Below, one piece after another: positions 12,401 to 22,464 of a stretch of 64,000 nucleotides of DNA. Each line of letters starts with the position of its first letter. Position 1 is the first letter of the stretch. Under the pieces are notes generated by a model. That model was not told the DNA's origin, did not search any database, and saw nothing but the letters and a program-made list of their open reading frames with translations. Source of the stretch: Gaeumannomyces sp. JS-464. Its lineage: Eukaryota > Ascomycota > Sordariomycetes > Magnaporthales > Magnaporthaceae. The position numbers and the translations under genes are program-made. The stretch covers positions 9,486,001 to 9,550,000 of the forward strand of contig NGZR01000001.1 in the NCBI GenBank assembly GCA_002197995.1, in the 5' to 3' direction.

Positions 12401-12419
12401 GTTAACGTGTTTCCAGCAA

Positions 12420-13870
12420 AAAGGCGAAAAGCTCCCGTTATTAAAAGGAGCTAAGCATGCTATTAATTAAAAAAAAAGCCAAGCTTTTTATAAAGCTTTA
12501 TATTTAACTTTGGAAAAAATAAGCAGTAATATTAAAAAGTACTTTAAAAAAAACCTCGCGCTAGGGATTACCTTTTTAAAAGCAAACGCGGGCTTTCCAA
12601 TGCTATTTGTACCTAAAAAGACGGATTTTTACGTATTATATCGATTATCGAGCTTTAAACCGAATTACGCGTAAAAACCGTTACCTATTGCCTTTTATAT
12701 CCGATTTAATAAACAGGTTAGCGGGAGTTAAATGGTTTTCCAAATTGGACTTGCGGGACGTTTATTATCGCATTCGCATTAAATTAAAAAACAAATGGAA
12801 AATAGCATTTCGTACCAAATATAAGCTGTTTAAATATACCGTAATGCTATTCGAATTAACTAACGCCCGTTTATTTTCCAATTATATTTACGAGCATTAG
12901 CAATTTTATTAATTACATTTGCGTGGTATACCTCGACGATATTATTATATTTTCCTAAATAAATAAATAACACGAGCAATATATAAAGCAAATGCTAAAT
13001 AAGTTTTAATTATACGAGTTATACGCGCAAGCAATCCAAATGCGGTTTTTTAAAAAATTACGTTTAAATTTTTAAAATTTCGCGTATTTTAAAAAACTGT
13101 TTTTATAACCCTAAACGCATTTAAAGCGATCCAAAAATAGCAATCCCTAAAATCCTATAAGGATATTTAAATGTTTTTAAAATTCGCGAACTTTTACCGC
13201 AAATTTATCCTTGGCTATTTTTAAATGGTTACTTCGATAACGGAGCTATTTAAAAGCAGTTAAAATGGGAAAAAAAAGGAATGTTTAATTAGCCACCCGT
13301 AATAGCCCGAGCTTGTAAAAAGCTTAAAACGGCGTTTAAAAACGCGACAATTTATAAGCATTAAAACCCAACCAGAAAAATACAAATAAAAACGAACGCT
13401 TTTACTAAAGCCATTTTTAGCATCCATTTTAACTAACGGATAAGCGATAGCACTTTATAACTTTTTACCCGCAAATTAACAAACGCAAAGCAAAAATGGG
13501 TTACAAAATAATAGGAATTACTAGCTATTATTAAATCCCTTAAATATTAGCGCTAATATTTAAAAGGCGTATTTAAAATGTTTACCGTTTTAACGGATTA
13601 CTAAGCGTTAAAAAAAGTAATTTAAACCCCGGTTAAAAACTTTCGAAGCAAGCTAACGCGATAAATATACCGGTTATCCCAATTTAACTTTAATATCGAA
13701 TATAAGTCGGGCAAAACTAACCCCGCGAATGGTTTATCCAAAAAGCCAAATTATATAAAAGGAAAAATCACATACGAAAACGTCGTCCTATTATTTACGG
13801 CTAAATTAAACTTGCTACCGCATTTGCTAGGTAAATTAATTTAACAAATCGTTGTATTAACAATTAAAAA
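12420..13870 (+). pseudogene. G reverse transcriptase and RNase H remnant
   Basis: RT motifs in order: YYIDYRALNRITRKNRYLLP near 12630-12695, KLDLRDVYYRIRIK near 12742-12785, ELTNARLFS near 12855, and an intact catalytic VVYLDDIIIFS with YLDD at 12929-12940. The segment 12607-12900 is open for 97 codons. The RNase H/connection part shows FANFYRKFI near 13180 and YKSGKTNPANGLSKK near 13700-13745. The classic gypsy order confirms the class. YLDD retention makes this one of the better preserved RTs here. Confidence 0.92.
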
Positions 13871-14464
13871 AGAATTGCTTAAATAATATATAAAACAATA
13901 TATCCAAACTGCAAAAATAATTCCGATTCGGGGCCGCGACCCGCAAAAAGCAACGCGCCCGTTTAAAAGGAATAGTTTATAGCGTTAACCTTTTAAATTA
14001 TTTATCCCGGGTAATGCCTTTATAAAAAGGAAAAACGAAAAGCAAATACCGTTAAAGCTTCGCCTAAAGCGGGCACGTTCGAAAATCGCCGAAAATAACT
14101 AATTTCCACGGCTTAAACTGCAAATAGCTATACAAATCCCTATCGCAGCCTTTATTCGCGCAAAAAACGAAGTAGTAGCAAATAAATTAGCTTAAAAAGA
14201 ACCCAAAAAGGGTAACGATAGCTTAACTTCGGCAAAAAAAAACTGCTAGCAAAAAAGCTTAAAATTAGGAGCGTTATTTATAACCAATTGCTTTTTCGCC
14301 CTATTATTATCGAACTAATAAAAAACGAAACGGCTAAAACCGACGAACTAAACCGAGTAATATACTAATAATTAAACGGTTGTAAACGCAAAATTAAAAA
14401 GTTATCGCATTACGTGCTTTGGTAAAAAACGGTGCCGGGATCCTAAGAAATTAACCCGCCCGTA

Positions 14465-14950
14465 AAAGCGATGCCGCGCGAAGCCGTAATGCCGTTAAAA
14501 AGGGCGATGCTACGCAAAAACGTAAAGCCGCGTGTAATAACGATGCCGTCGAAAAGGGCGATATTACGCGAAACCGTAATGCCGTTAGGACAAACGATGC
14601 CGTGCAAAGTCGCGATGCCGTGTAAAATCGCAATGCCGTGCAAAATCGCGATGCCGCTAAAAGAGAGCGATGTCGTGCAAAGTCGCGATGCCGTGCAAAA
14701 TCGCGATGCCGTGTAAAATCGCGATGCCGTTAAAAAAAGCAATGCCGTGCAAAATCGCGATGCCGTGTAAACTCGCGATGCCGTGCAAAATCGCGATGCC
14801 GTTAAAAAAAGCGATACCGCGTAAAGCCGCGATACCGTGCAAAGCCGCAATGCCGCCGGAAAAAGCGATACCGTGCTAAAACGCGATGCCGCGTAAAAAC
14901 GCGATACCGTCGAAAAAAACAATGCCGTGCAAAAACGCGATGCCGCTTAT
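14465..14950 (+). repeat. Minisatellite inside G pol (18-bp units)
   Basis: About 25 imperfect units around GATGCCGTGCAAAATCGC, most 18 bp long. Read in the pol frame they give DAVQNR/DAVKKS-like hexapeptides. The array lies between RNase H and the integrase zinc-binding domain, so it may have been translated as a linker. C/T variation within units follows the RIP pattern. Confidence 0.85.
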
Positions 14951-14979
14951 AAGGGCGATAAGGTTAAAAAAAGCCGAAA

Positions 14980-16345
14980 CCTTTATAAAAAATACCATAT
15001 AAACGAGGACGGAGTTTTATATTTCTGGAAACGCTTAATAATTCCCGTTTAAAAGGCATTTCGAGCTTAAATTATAACATAACACCATAACGATCCCCGA
15101 GCAAAGCATTTCGAAATATATAAAACAGTAAAACTAATTAAACGCAAATTTTATTAAAAAACGTAAATAAAAATATCGCGAAATACGTCCGCTTTTATTA
15201 AGCATGTTAAAAAGCGAAAATGCTAAAGTATAAATTTTATAGCGAATTTTAACCATTTTTATTACCCGAGTACCCTTTTTAAAAAATTAATTTAAATTTT
15301 ATTACAAAGCTATTAAAATGTTTAACGTTTATAAGCTAAACGTACGATGTAATGCTTATAATAGTAAACCGTTTTACTAAATACGCTAAGTTTATCCCCG
15401 TGCGGAAAACAATTTCGGCTTTTTCCTTTACCCAAATGCTATAACAGCACGTCGAATGCTAGTTCGGCATTCCCGAAAGCATCGTAAATAACCGAAACTC
15501 GCTATTTACTAGTTATTTTTAAATTAAATATAAAAAAGCGTTTTAATCCGCCCGTCGGCTATTTATTACGTTCCATTTTTAAACCGACGGTTAAATTAAG
15601 CGTATTTACTAAACGTTAACGCATTATTTGCAAACGTTTATTAACCGGGAAAGGTTTAATTGGGCAGCGGTATTACATAAAGTTAAATTCGTTTATAATA
15701 ACGTAAAATATAAAACTATTAAAATTAACCCTTTTAAAGCTTTATATGGTTTTAACTTACGCATGTGTAAAATTATAACAAACCTAAAAAAAACTAAAGT
15801 TTAAAAAGGCTAAAAAGGCTATATTATATTCGTCGAATTAAAACCGATATACGGACGAATTATACCCAAATAGTAAAAGCTTAACGCCGGTATTACAATT
15901 AAAAACGATAACTTTAAAAATATTAAAAAGGATAAATCGTTAAACTATTTACTCGAAACTTTCGGTTTAAAGCAAAAAAGCGCAAATTTGCATTTATATA
16001 TATTCATATGCTTATCGTAAAAAGGGTAAAAAGCTTTGCTTATAAAGTTTAATTGCCGGCTAAATATAATCGATTATATAACGTTTTTTCCGTCGTTTTG
16101 TTAAAATCGTAAAACGATTTTAAACTTTGGGTTTCCAATTCCGCCTTTTTAAATTTAAAAAAGGAAACCGAAAAGTGGAAAGTAAAAAACGTGGTCGATA
16201 TGCAAAAGCAAAACGAATCCCGCTTATTTTTAGTAAAATAGGTAAAATAACCGGCAAAATATAACATATAAAAATTAAAAAAACATTTAAATAACGCATA
16301 AAAGCTAGTTAAAAGTTATTTGAAAAAAAAGCGCAAAACGCACCG
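14980..16345 (+). pseudogene. G integrase and chromodomain remnant
   Basis: The zinc-binding part is near 14995-15250 (YHINEDGVLYFWKRL, then an HH...CxxC pattern). The catalytic core includes IIVNRFTKYAKFIPV near 15355-15400 and FGIPESIV near 15460. A chromodomain-like tail reads EKWKVKNVVDMQKQNESRLF near 16175-16235, with Trp in the VKW position converted to a stop. Chromodomains target integration to modified chromatin, so G is a chromovirus. Frames are interrupted throughout. Confidence 0.82.
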
Positions 16346-16411
16346 CAAATAAAATAACCTTGCTTTAAAGGCAAAAAAAAGTGAAAAGTAAAAAAAAAGG
16401 AAAATAAAAGC

Positions 16412-17930
16412 TTAAAACCGCCGAAAAATCCTTAGCTATTACTCGACGTTTAACGATCGCGTTTTAATAAAAAAATCCTCGTTATTATTATTTCCCTTTT
16501 TAAGTTTCGAGTTATCGGCAAATCGGATTACGATTTAAGCTTTAACGATTTAGTATAAAATCGGGTCGCCGTCGATATTAACGAATAATAATACGTCGCT
16601 AAATTTAATTTCCATTTCGCAATTTAAACTTTTTTTTAAACTTTTCGTTCGAAAGGTTAAAAGCTTAACCCTTATTAAAAACCTCCCATTATAATTCCGG
16701 AAGTTAAAAAAACGAACGCCGTTAATAGCCGGGTTAAGCACGATATTGTAAAAAAGCACGAAACGTAATCCCTAATTAGCGCAAGCTATAATCGAAGCCC
16801 GATTTTAAAAAATAAGCTGGCTTATCCGAACTAGCATTTCGTTAACCTCGGTAAATTCGCTGTAAAAAGCGTGCCGAATATGCACCCCGGATACGCCGCG
16901 AATATATGCCTTTTCGCGAGCAGCCGGTAATACCGAACATTTATAAGCAAATTTCGAAGCGTCGGGAAATGGTACAAGTTGTAATCGTTAAATTTTTAAA
17001 AAAAAATAGCAATATAAAAGTTTTGCCGGAGTTAAAAAAGCGGATTTAATAAAAATCCGACTACTATCGGTAGCAAAATAAAAAAAACTATAATAAATTA
17101 AAAAATAAATCGTAACGGAAAAATTATAAAGGTTTTTTTATAAAAACAAATTAAAAAGGGCGAAACCGCGTAATAAGCTTACCGAAAAACTTAATAAGCT
17201 ATTATACATTTATTAGTATGCTTTTAACAAGCCCAAATCGATGTTAAAAAGGAAACCTTAAAGTAAAAAACGATAAACCTAACCCCGGTAAATGCACCGA
17301 AAGCAACGGCCTGCTTTAATAATGCTAGTGGTATATATTAAATCGTGTTTAAAATGCGTCCCACTTTAAAAAAGGTCGGTTATATAGCAATTGCCATAAA
17401 AAAAAACAGCGTCGAACATTATTAAAAGCCACCGTGTTAATAATAAGGGCAATTTAAACTCGCTAACGGTTTTTTTTTGCAAAAAAACGCAAAGCGAAAC
17501 GATGCTTTTTATCGGCGAAGTCGTTAAGCTCGTTAAACCGACGAATAACGTTAACGAGGTATATTAACAACGAAAGTATTCCGAAAATCCAAATTAAAAT
17601 TAAACCGGGAAACGAAATGGTAAAAAAAAAGCGAATTCCTTTAAAAATGCCATAATCGGCAAAATGGTGGAAGCTTTCCTCCGTAAAGCTAATTACAATT
17701 GCCCGTTTCGCATCGTTAAAAGCGAAAAAGCGACGGCGAAATGCTTTGTTAACGGTAACGTCGTAAAACATAATTTTGCAGCAAAATCGGGTTAACGCAC
17801 GCTCGAAACGAGCGAGCCGGAAGGGAGGACGAAAACGTATAACCGCGATCGCAATTGGAAAAGGAAGCGTAATTAAACGTAATCGAAACCGCGACCGCAA
17901 TTGGAAAAAGCTTAAATCCGGGCTAAGCAA
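16412..17930 (-). pseudogene. Antisense ORF in G, unknown product
   Basis: Between the chromodomain and the 3' LTR, the minus strand has 155 uninterrupted codons (17930-17463), then after a frame change a second open run (16759-16550) continuing to a terminal TAA at 16412-16414. The order is tail-to-tail with pol. The protein contains an Asn run (GNNNNED). I do not recognise it. The plus strand is also fairly open here (Lys/Arg-rich), so a sense reading cannot be excluded, but similar antisense frames occur at the same place in I, J and E. Confidence 0.45.
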
Positions 17931-18415
17931 AAAGCGTAAAAAAATTGCGGGGGAAAAAAAAAAGCGCCAATTTTAAAAAGCAAACGCAGGCTTTTGTACG
18001 TTAAAAGCGCGAGCCTTATAAGCAAACAAGCAATGCGAAGGCAAAAAAACAAAGTAATAATTAGCGGCGTTTAATCGTCGTTGTTAATTATGTTGTTAAA
18101 AGGAAGGAAAATAACGCCGGCCGGCCGAAAAAAAAATAAAAAGGTTTACCGGCAAAACCGCTCCTGCTTTAACCGTCGCCGGCTTTATACGGCTAACGCT
18201 ACCGAAAACGCTACCAAAATCCTATAAGCTTTATTAGCACTTTGTTAAAAAAAGCTATTCGCATTTCCATATTACCAAAAAACCATTTACCTTAAATGGT
18301 AAAAGTATTAACAAACTTAGCTTGCCCGTTAACTCGTTATAAACCGACTAAATTTTAACGCGACCATTTCGTTAATAAGCATTGCCGAAACGTTAATGCC
18401 TTAAAAGGGGGATAA
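17931..18415 (+). other. G 3' region with polypurine tract
   Basis: AT-rich, no recognisable ORF. The last bases before the 3' LTR contain AAAAGGGGGA (18404-18413), a good polypurine tract that confirms plus-strand orientation. It could include the start of the antisense gene or its promoter. Confidence 0.6.
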
Positions 18416-18699
18416 TGTAAAAAGGTTCGCCGCGATAATAGCGGGCTACCGCTATAGTAAAAAGCTTTAGCTTCATTTACGGGCCCGAGCTACGTAAAGG
18501 CTTAAAGCACCCCAAGCACGTAACAAGGGGCTTAAAAGGGGCCACGCTACTTAAGCAGCTTGTAAAAAGCAATTTTTAAATTACCGGAATAAGCTAAAGT
18601 TGTTATATTTACCTTATAGCAATATAAGCCTTTAACCCTTAATTACCGTTTACGGTTATCGTAATGACCTCGTACAAGCTTTCGGCTTACCCCGTGATA
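18416..18699 (+). repeat. G 3' LTR (284 bp)
   Basis: Same length as the 5' LTR. Ends GATA where the left copy has AACA, so the final CA has become TA. It is followed by the duplication AAAAT at 18700-18704, where the pogo-1 gene resumes. Confidence 0.92.
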
Positions 18700-18704
18700 A
18701 AAAT

Positions 18705-20279
18705 TTACGAAGTAAACTTTTTCACTTTCGCTTAGCGAAAGCGCGGCCAAACTGCTCGACGCGATTATATACTTAAAACACGGAAATTAACAAAATCCGA
18801 AAAGGAAGCGTTTATTAAATATATATTCGAGCTGGATTTTCGCGCATTCCCTCCCCGGTATTTTGGTGTTAAAAATATAGCTAACCGATTGCTCGCTAAA
18901 CGCGACGCGGGCACCGTCGGGACCAACTGGGTCGCGAAGTTCGTTAAGCGCCGCGCAAAGCTCGGTACGCGCTAAATTCGAAAATACAACTACTAAAAAG
19001 CCAAATGCGAAAATCCCAAGCTCGTTTTTACCTAATTCGACTTTATACGAAATATTATAGCCAAATATAGCATTTTAAATAACGACATTTACAATTTCAA
19101 TAAAACCGGCTTTTTTATGGGCATAATCGCCGCCGTTATAGTTATTATAATATCGAAAAGCCGTAGTAAAGCAAAGCTAATCCAGCTTAGCAACCGGAAA
19201 TGGGCTACAATTATTTAAAAGGTTAATTATTACGGTTAAGCGATCCTTTTTTTTATTATCGTTAAAAGGCAATACTATTTGGCCAATTGGTATTCGAAAA
19301 CCGGCTTTTCACGTAATTAAATTATTTTAACAAATGCTAACGGGTAAATTACGAACGAGCTCGGTTTGGAATGGATGTAACATTTTAATAAGCATATTAC
19401 GTCGCGCATAAAAAGCAGCCATCGTTTATTAGTACTAAACGGATACGAAAGCTACCATTTAACGGATTTCGAATTTTATTGCTAGGAATAATATTATTAC
19501 GCTTTGCATATTTTCGCATTCGTTTTACTTTTTTTAACCGCTTAACGTTAAATGCTTTAGCCCGTTAAAAAAAGCGTACGGTTAATAAATTAAAAGCTTA
19601 ATAAAGTTACACGTTAACCACGTAATTAAAATCGAGTTTCTTTCGGCGTTTAAAGCGGTATTTTTTAACTTTATAACCGAAAAAAACATTTAAGGAGGTT
19701 TTCGAAAGGCTGGCTTTGCTCCTTTTAATTCGGATTCGGTTTTAAAAAAGCTGGATGTAAGGTTACGGACTTTAACTCCTTCGAAAAAGCTTTTAAACGA
19801 CGCTAAACTTTGGACTTTTAAAACGCTTTAAACAGTTAAAAACGCAACTTAAAAACGCAACTTCGCAATTTAAATACATTAAAACTCGGATTTCCAATTA
19901 CCGAAATAGCTTTCCGTTATTTATGCTAGCGGTTATAAACCAGCTTACGAAAAGAACGAGTTCGATAATGCATTAAGTGGCCCTTTTTAAAGCCGAAATT
20001 GCTTCGCTACGCAAAGCGAACGAAGCATTAAGCAAACGCCGAAAGGCTAAAAAAACACGTGTTCGATAAAAAGGGTTACATATTGTTAAAAAAATACGAA
20101 ATATTTTAAACCAGCAGGACCTAAATAAGCAATTATAGCAAAAAATGCGCGATTATAAAGGTTAGGAAAAAAGGGCGACGATAACTCGTCGGCGATGTGG
20201 CACGTGCGGCAAAACCGGATATAATGCGCGCATTTGCTAAAAGGAAGTAAAAACGTCCAATATATACAGTTCCGAGTAG
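18705..20279 (+). pseudogene. pogo-1 transposase (DDE, pogo/Fot1 family), main part
   Basis: Cut-and-paste transposase. Visible in order: the CENP-B-like DNA-binding segment (GTNWVAKFVKRR near 18918-18955), the DDE core with NFNKTGF near 19095-19115 (first Asp now Asn), NELGLEWM near 19348-19375, LVLNGYESYHLTDFE near 19432-19475 (second Asp now Asn), then the zinc-knuckle tail CGKTGYNARIC near 20200-20240. Stop TAG at 20277-20279. Many internal TAA/TAG. The N-terminal helix-turn-helix is on the other side of G. Confidence 0.9.
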
Positions 20280-20340
20280 TTTAAATGGATTTTTGGCGTT
20301 GTTAAGTTAGCATGCGTGTTAATTAATTAAAGGTTAGGTG

Positions 20341-20386
20341 TGGGTGTGGCACATACTAATGTGTGGCACATATTGGTGGATTACGT
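20341..20386 (-). repeat. pogo-1 right terminal inverted repeat
   Basis: Reverse complement begins ACGTAATCCACC and has two ATGTGCCACA-type units. It is flanked by the TA duplication at 20387-20388 and then chromovirus F sequence. Confidence 0.88.
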
Positions 20387-20388
20387 TA

Positions 20389-21050
20389 CCGTTTTATACA
20401 AATTAAAAGTTTACGCTTATAGCGTATAAAAAACCTAAGGTAAAAAAACATGCTTTAGCAGTGAAAATATAAATAACGAAATTTACTAAATTATATAAAC
20501 ATTTTTAAATAAAGCTAAAAAAGTTACGGTACCGTATAACTATTTAAGCAAATAAAAAAAAATTAAAAAACCGATTTTTAAAAAGGGGAATAGCGTTTAT
20601 CTTTTTCGATAAAATATTAAAACGAAACGACTAAACGATAAGCTAAATTATAAAAATTAGGACCGTTTAAAGTATTAAAAAAGGGTTTAAACGTAAATTA
20701 CAAATTCCAATTACCGTTAATTATAAAATCCTACCCGGTTTTTTATTTCCTTATGTAAATTAGCGTTACCGGGCTTTATAAACGACGAGTTTATAAAAAT
20801 TAACGCAAAATAAAAATACGAAATCGAAAAATTTTTAAATTATAAGCCAAAAAATAGGCTTAAAAAGTACTTAATTAAATGGAAAAAGTACGGCTACGAA
20901 AAAAATACGTGGGAAAAGCAACCAACTTTATAAACTATTAAAAAGCCTTAACGGAATACCAGTAAAAGCACTTATAAAAAGGTTAGTAAAAGTAAAAATA
21001 ACTAAAAAACCAATCGGCGAAAACTTAACAATTGGGTTTTTAATAATAGT
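20389..21050 (+). pseudogene. F integrase C-terminus and chromodomain
   Basis: After the integrase tail, 20818-20940 encodes a well preserved chromodomain: KYEIEKFL, then LKKYLIKWKKYGYEKNTWEK, keeping the aromatic cage positions Y, W and W. This would bind methylated histone tails and steer integration into heterochromatin. Upstream frames contain stops; the chromodomain itself has none until QPTL*. Confidence 0.88.
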
Positions 21051-21252
21051 CGTGCCGGGATTTAAACCCGAAACTTCGGTAAAAAAACCAAACCTATACT
21101 TAATGCGTTATAGCATATAAAAAAATCGTTAAAGGAATTACGATTTACTAGGGTTAAAAAAGTAAACAAGTTTAAATTAAGGTTAACTTCGAACGCTTGC
21201 TAATCGGAAAAAAACGGCAAAAGCTACGAATAGCTCGGGTTTGCGAAGCAGT

Positions 21253-21700
21253 TTAACGAGCTTCCCGGTCGGCCTTTTCCCGCTCGATACGTTTTAATTC
21301 CTTTATTAAATTAATACCACGCCGCACCGCGCGCATTATTTTTTCCAATTACATTCGTTTTTGTTTTTAAAAACGAAAAACCTTTTTCTTCGCTTTTTTT
21401 AATTTAGCTTTAAGTTTAAAATGCTATACGATAATATTACGGAATTTTATAAGCGAAGGTTTTAAAATGTCGCATTTTAATCGGTTAATCCGGAAGCATT
21501 TTACATATCGGGATAAGTTTTAAAAAAAGCTTTTACATTTTTTACGCTTTAAAACCTCGTAATAGTAAAAGCAAAAAGGCATTTCGAAAAAGTGAAAAAG
21601 GATAATCGCTAAAAGCTTTTTGCAATTAACGGTTTTTTTTCGCGAAAAAACGTTTTCGCACCCGACCGGATATTTTGTTAAAGCAAAAAAAGAATGGGAA
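21253..21700 (-). pseudogene. Antisense ORF in F, coiled-coil-like, unknown product
   Basis: Read on the minus strand, about 140 codons with few stops end in a terminal TAA at 21253-21255. The C-terminal part is strongly helical and charged: RRGINLIKELKRIEREKAD. Element B has a matching minus-strand frame (RRKINVIKELEKVEQEEAE) at 52884-52961, so the frame is shared between copies. It faces pol tail-to-tail. I do not recognise the protein. Confidence 0.5.
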
Positions 21701-21788
21701 ATGCTAAGGAAAAAAAGTACTTATTATTAATAAAAAGCGGGGCGATAAAACGTGGCCAAAAGAATTTAGTTTAAAAGGGGAAACCTGG

Positions 21789-22232
21789 TATTACGACCAG
21801 CATATAAATTTTAAAAACCGACGTACGGAAAAAGCCCTAAATGGTGCTTTTACCCCGCATTAAAGCACGTGGAATTACGTGCCCGGGTAAAATTTATGGA
21901 TTTGTAATAAAGTAATAAATCTAAACGGGATTTATAAATTTGTAATAAAGTAATAAATTTAAAAAGGATTTATGGATTTATAGCAAAGCTATAAATTTAA
22001 AGCTTATTAAAGTAAAAACCGCGGGTATATAAAAATGGATTTCTTATTGTTTTAAGTAGTTTTAACTAAAGCTTCGGCATTAGTTAATTTAAGTTAGCTT
22101 TTAAGCATTTCCTAAAGCAAGCAATTAAATTATCCTTTTAAATTACGTGTTTTTTTGTTAACTAGCACCAGCGATATTATCCTTTCCACCCCCGAAATGT
22201 TTTACTTTAAAAGTAAACCTTTAATTGTAATA
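21789..22232 (+). repeat. F 3' LTR (444 bp)
   Basis: Begins TATTACGACCAGC (ancestrally TG) after a polypurine stretch AAAAGGGGAAACC, and ends ATTGTAATA. It aligns with the B 5' LTR (445 bp once pogo-3 is removed). It contains tandem units of about 45 bp built on GGATTTATAAATTTGTAATAA at 21896-22010. Confidence 0.9.
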
Positions 22233-22464
22233 AGAAGCTGTTAGTTTTTTTAGCTTAATTAGTTGCCCGGTGGTTACCGCCGCGACGGAAAACTGTTAAT
22301 GCTGTTTTATTTAATTGGCTGCTTGTTAATTACCGTTATTTCGAAACGTTATTAGTCCCGCTTTGCTTAGCCGGCTGTTTGTTATTCGTTACCGTTTTAA
22401 TTAGGTATTGCTTATAAGTTAAAATGCGCTTACCGTTTTTGTTAAATCGTTATAACCCCGCGTT

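Larger units (their letters stand above)
4310..18699 (+). mobile_element. Element G: Ty3/gypsy retrotransposon (chromodomain type) split by element H
   Basis: Two 284-bp direct repeats (4310-4593 and 18416-18699) flank the element. Both begin TGTAAAAAGG; they end GTAACA (left) and GTGATA (right). A perfect 5-bp duplication AAAAT lies at 4305-4309 and 18700-18704. Without H the element is about 9.0 kb. Domain order on the plus strand is RT, RNase H, integrase, chromodomain, which defines Ty3/gypsy. About 2 kb separates the chromodomain from the 3' LTR and holds an antisense frame. Confidence 0.92.
4120..20386 (+). mobile_element. pogo-1: pogo/Fot1-type DNA transposon split by element G
   Basis: The ends are inverted repeats (ACGTAATCCAC at the left, GTGGATTACGT at the right) flanked by TA on both sides (4118-4119 and 20387-20388), the standard pogo target duplication. 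Removing G and one copy of its duplication leaves about 1872 bp, close to the 1861 bp of pogo-3. The transposase reads rightwards. It sits in chromovirus F. Confidence 0.9.
20389..22232 (+). mobile_element. Chromovirus F, right part with 3' LTR
   Basis: Continues the fragment at 3944-4119 and aligns with B from 52114 on. It contains the integrase tail, a chromodomain, a non-pol region and a 3' LTR. Its 5' half and 5' LTR lie left of the window. Belongs to the same family as A, B and C. Confidence 0.85.

Noticed and set aside
14443..14922. 159-codon minus-strand ORF rich in repeats
   Set aside because: Antisense shadow of the 18-bp minisatellite in G; a repeated unit without stops opens several frames at once.
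14590..14950. CRISPR-like regular repeats
   Set aside because: Units are adjacent and only 18 bp with no unique spacers; eukaryotic transposon context.
16049..16267. 72-codon minus-strand ORF as part of the G antisense gene
   Set aside because: It overlaps the sense chromodomain of G pol, which is recognisable; treated as a shadow.
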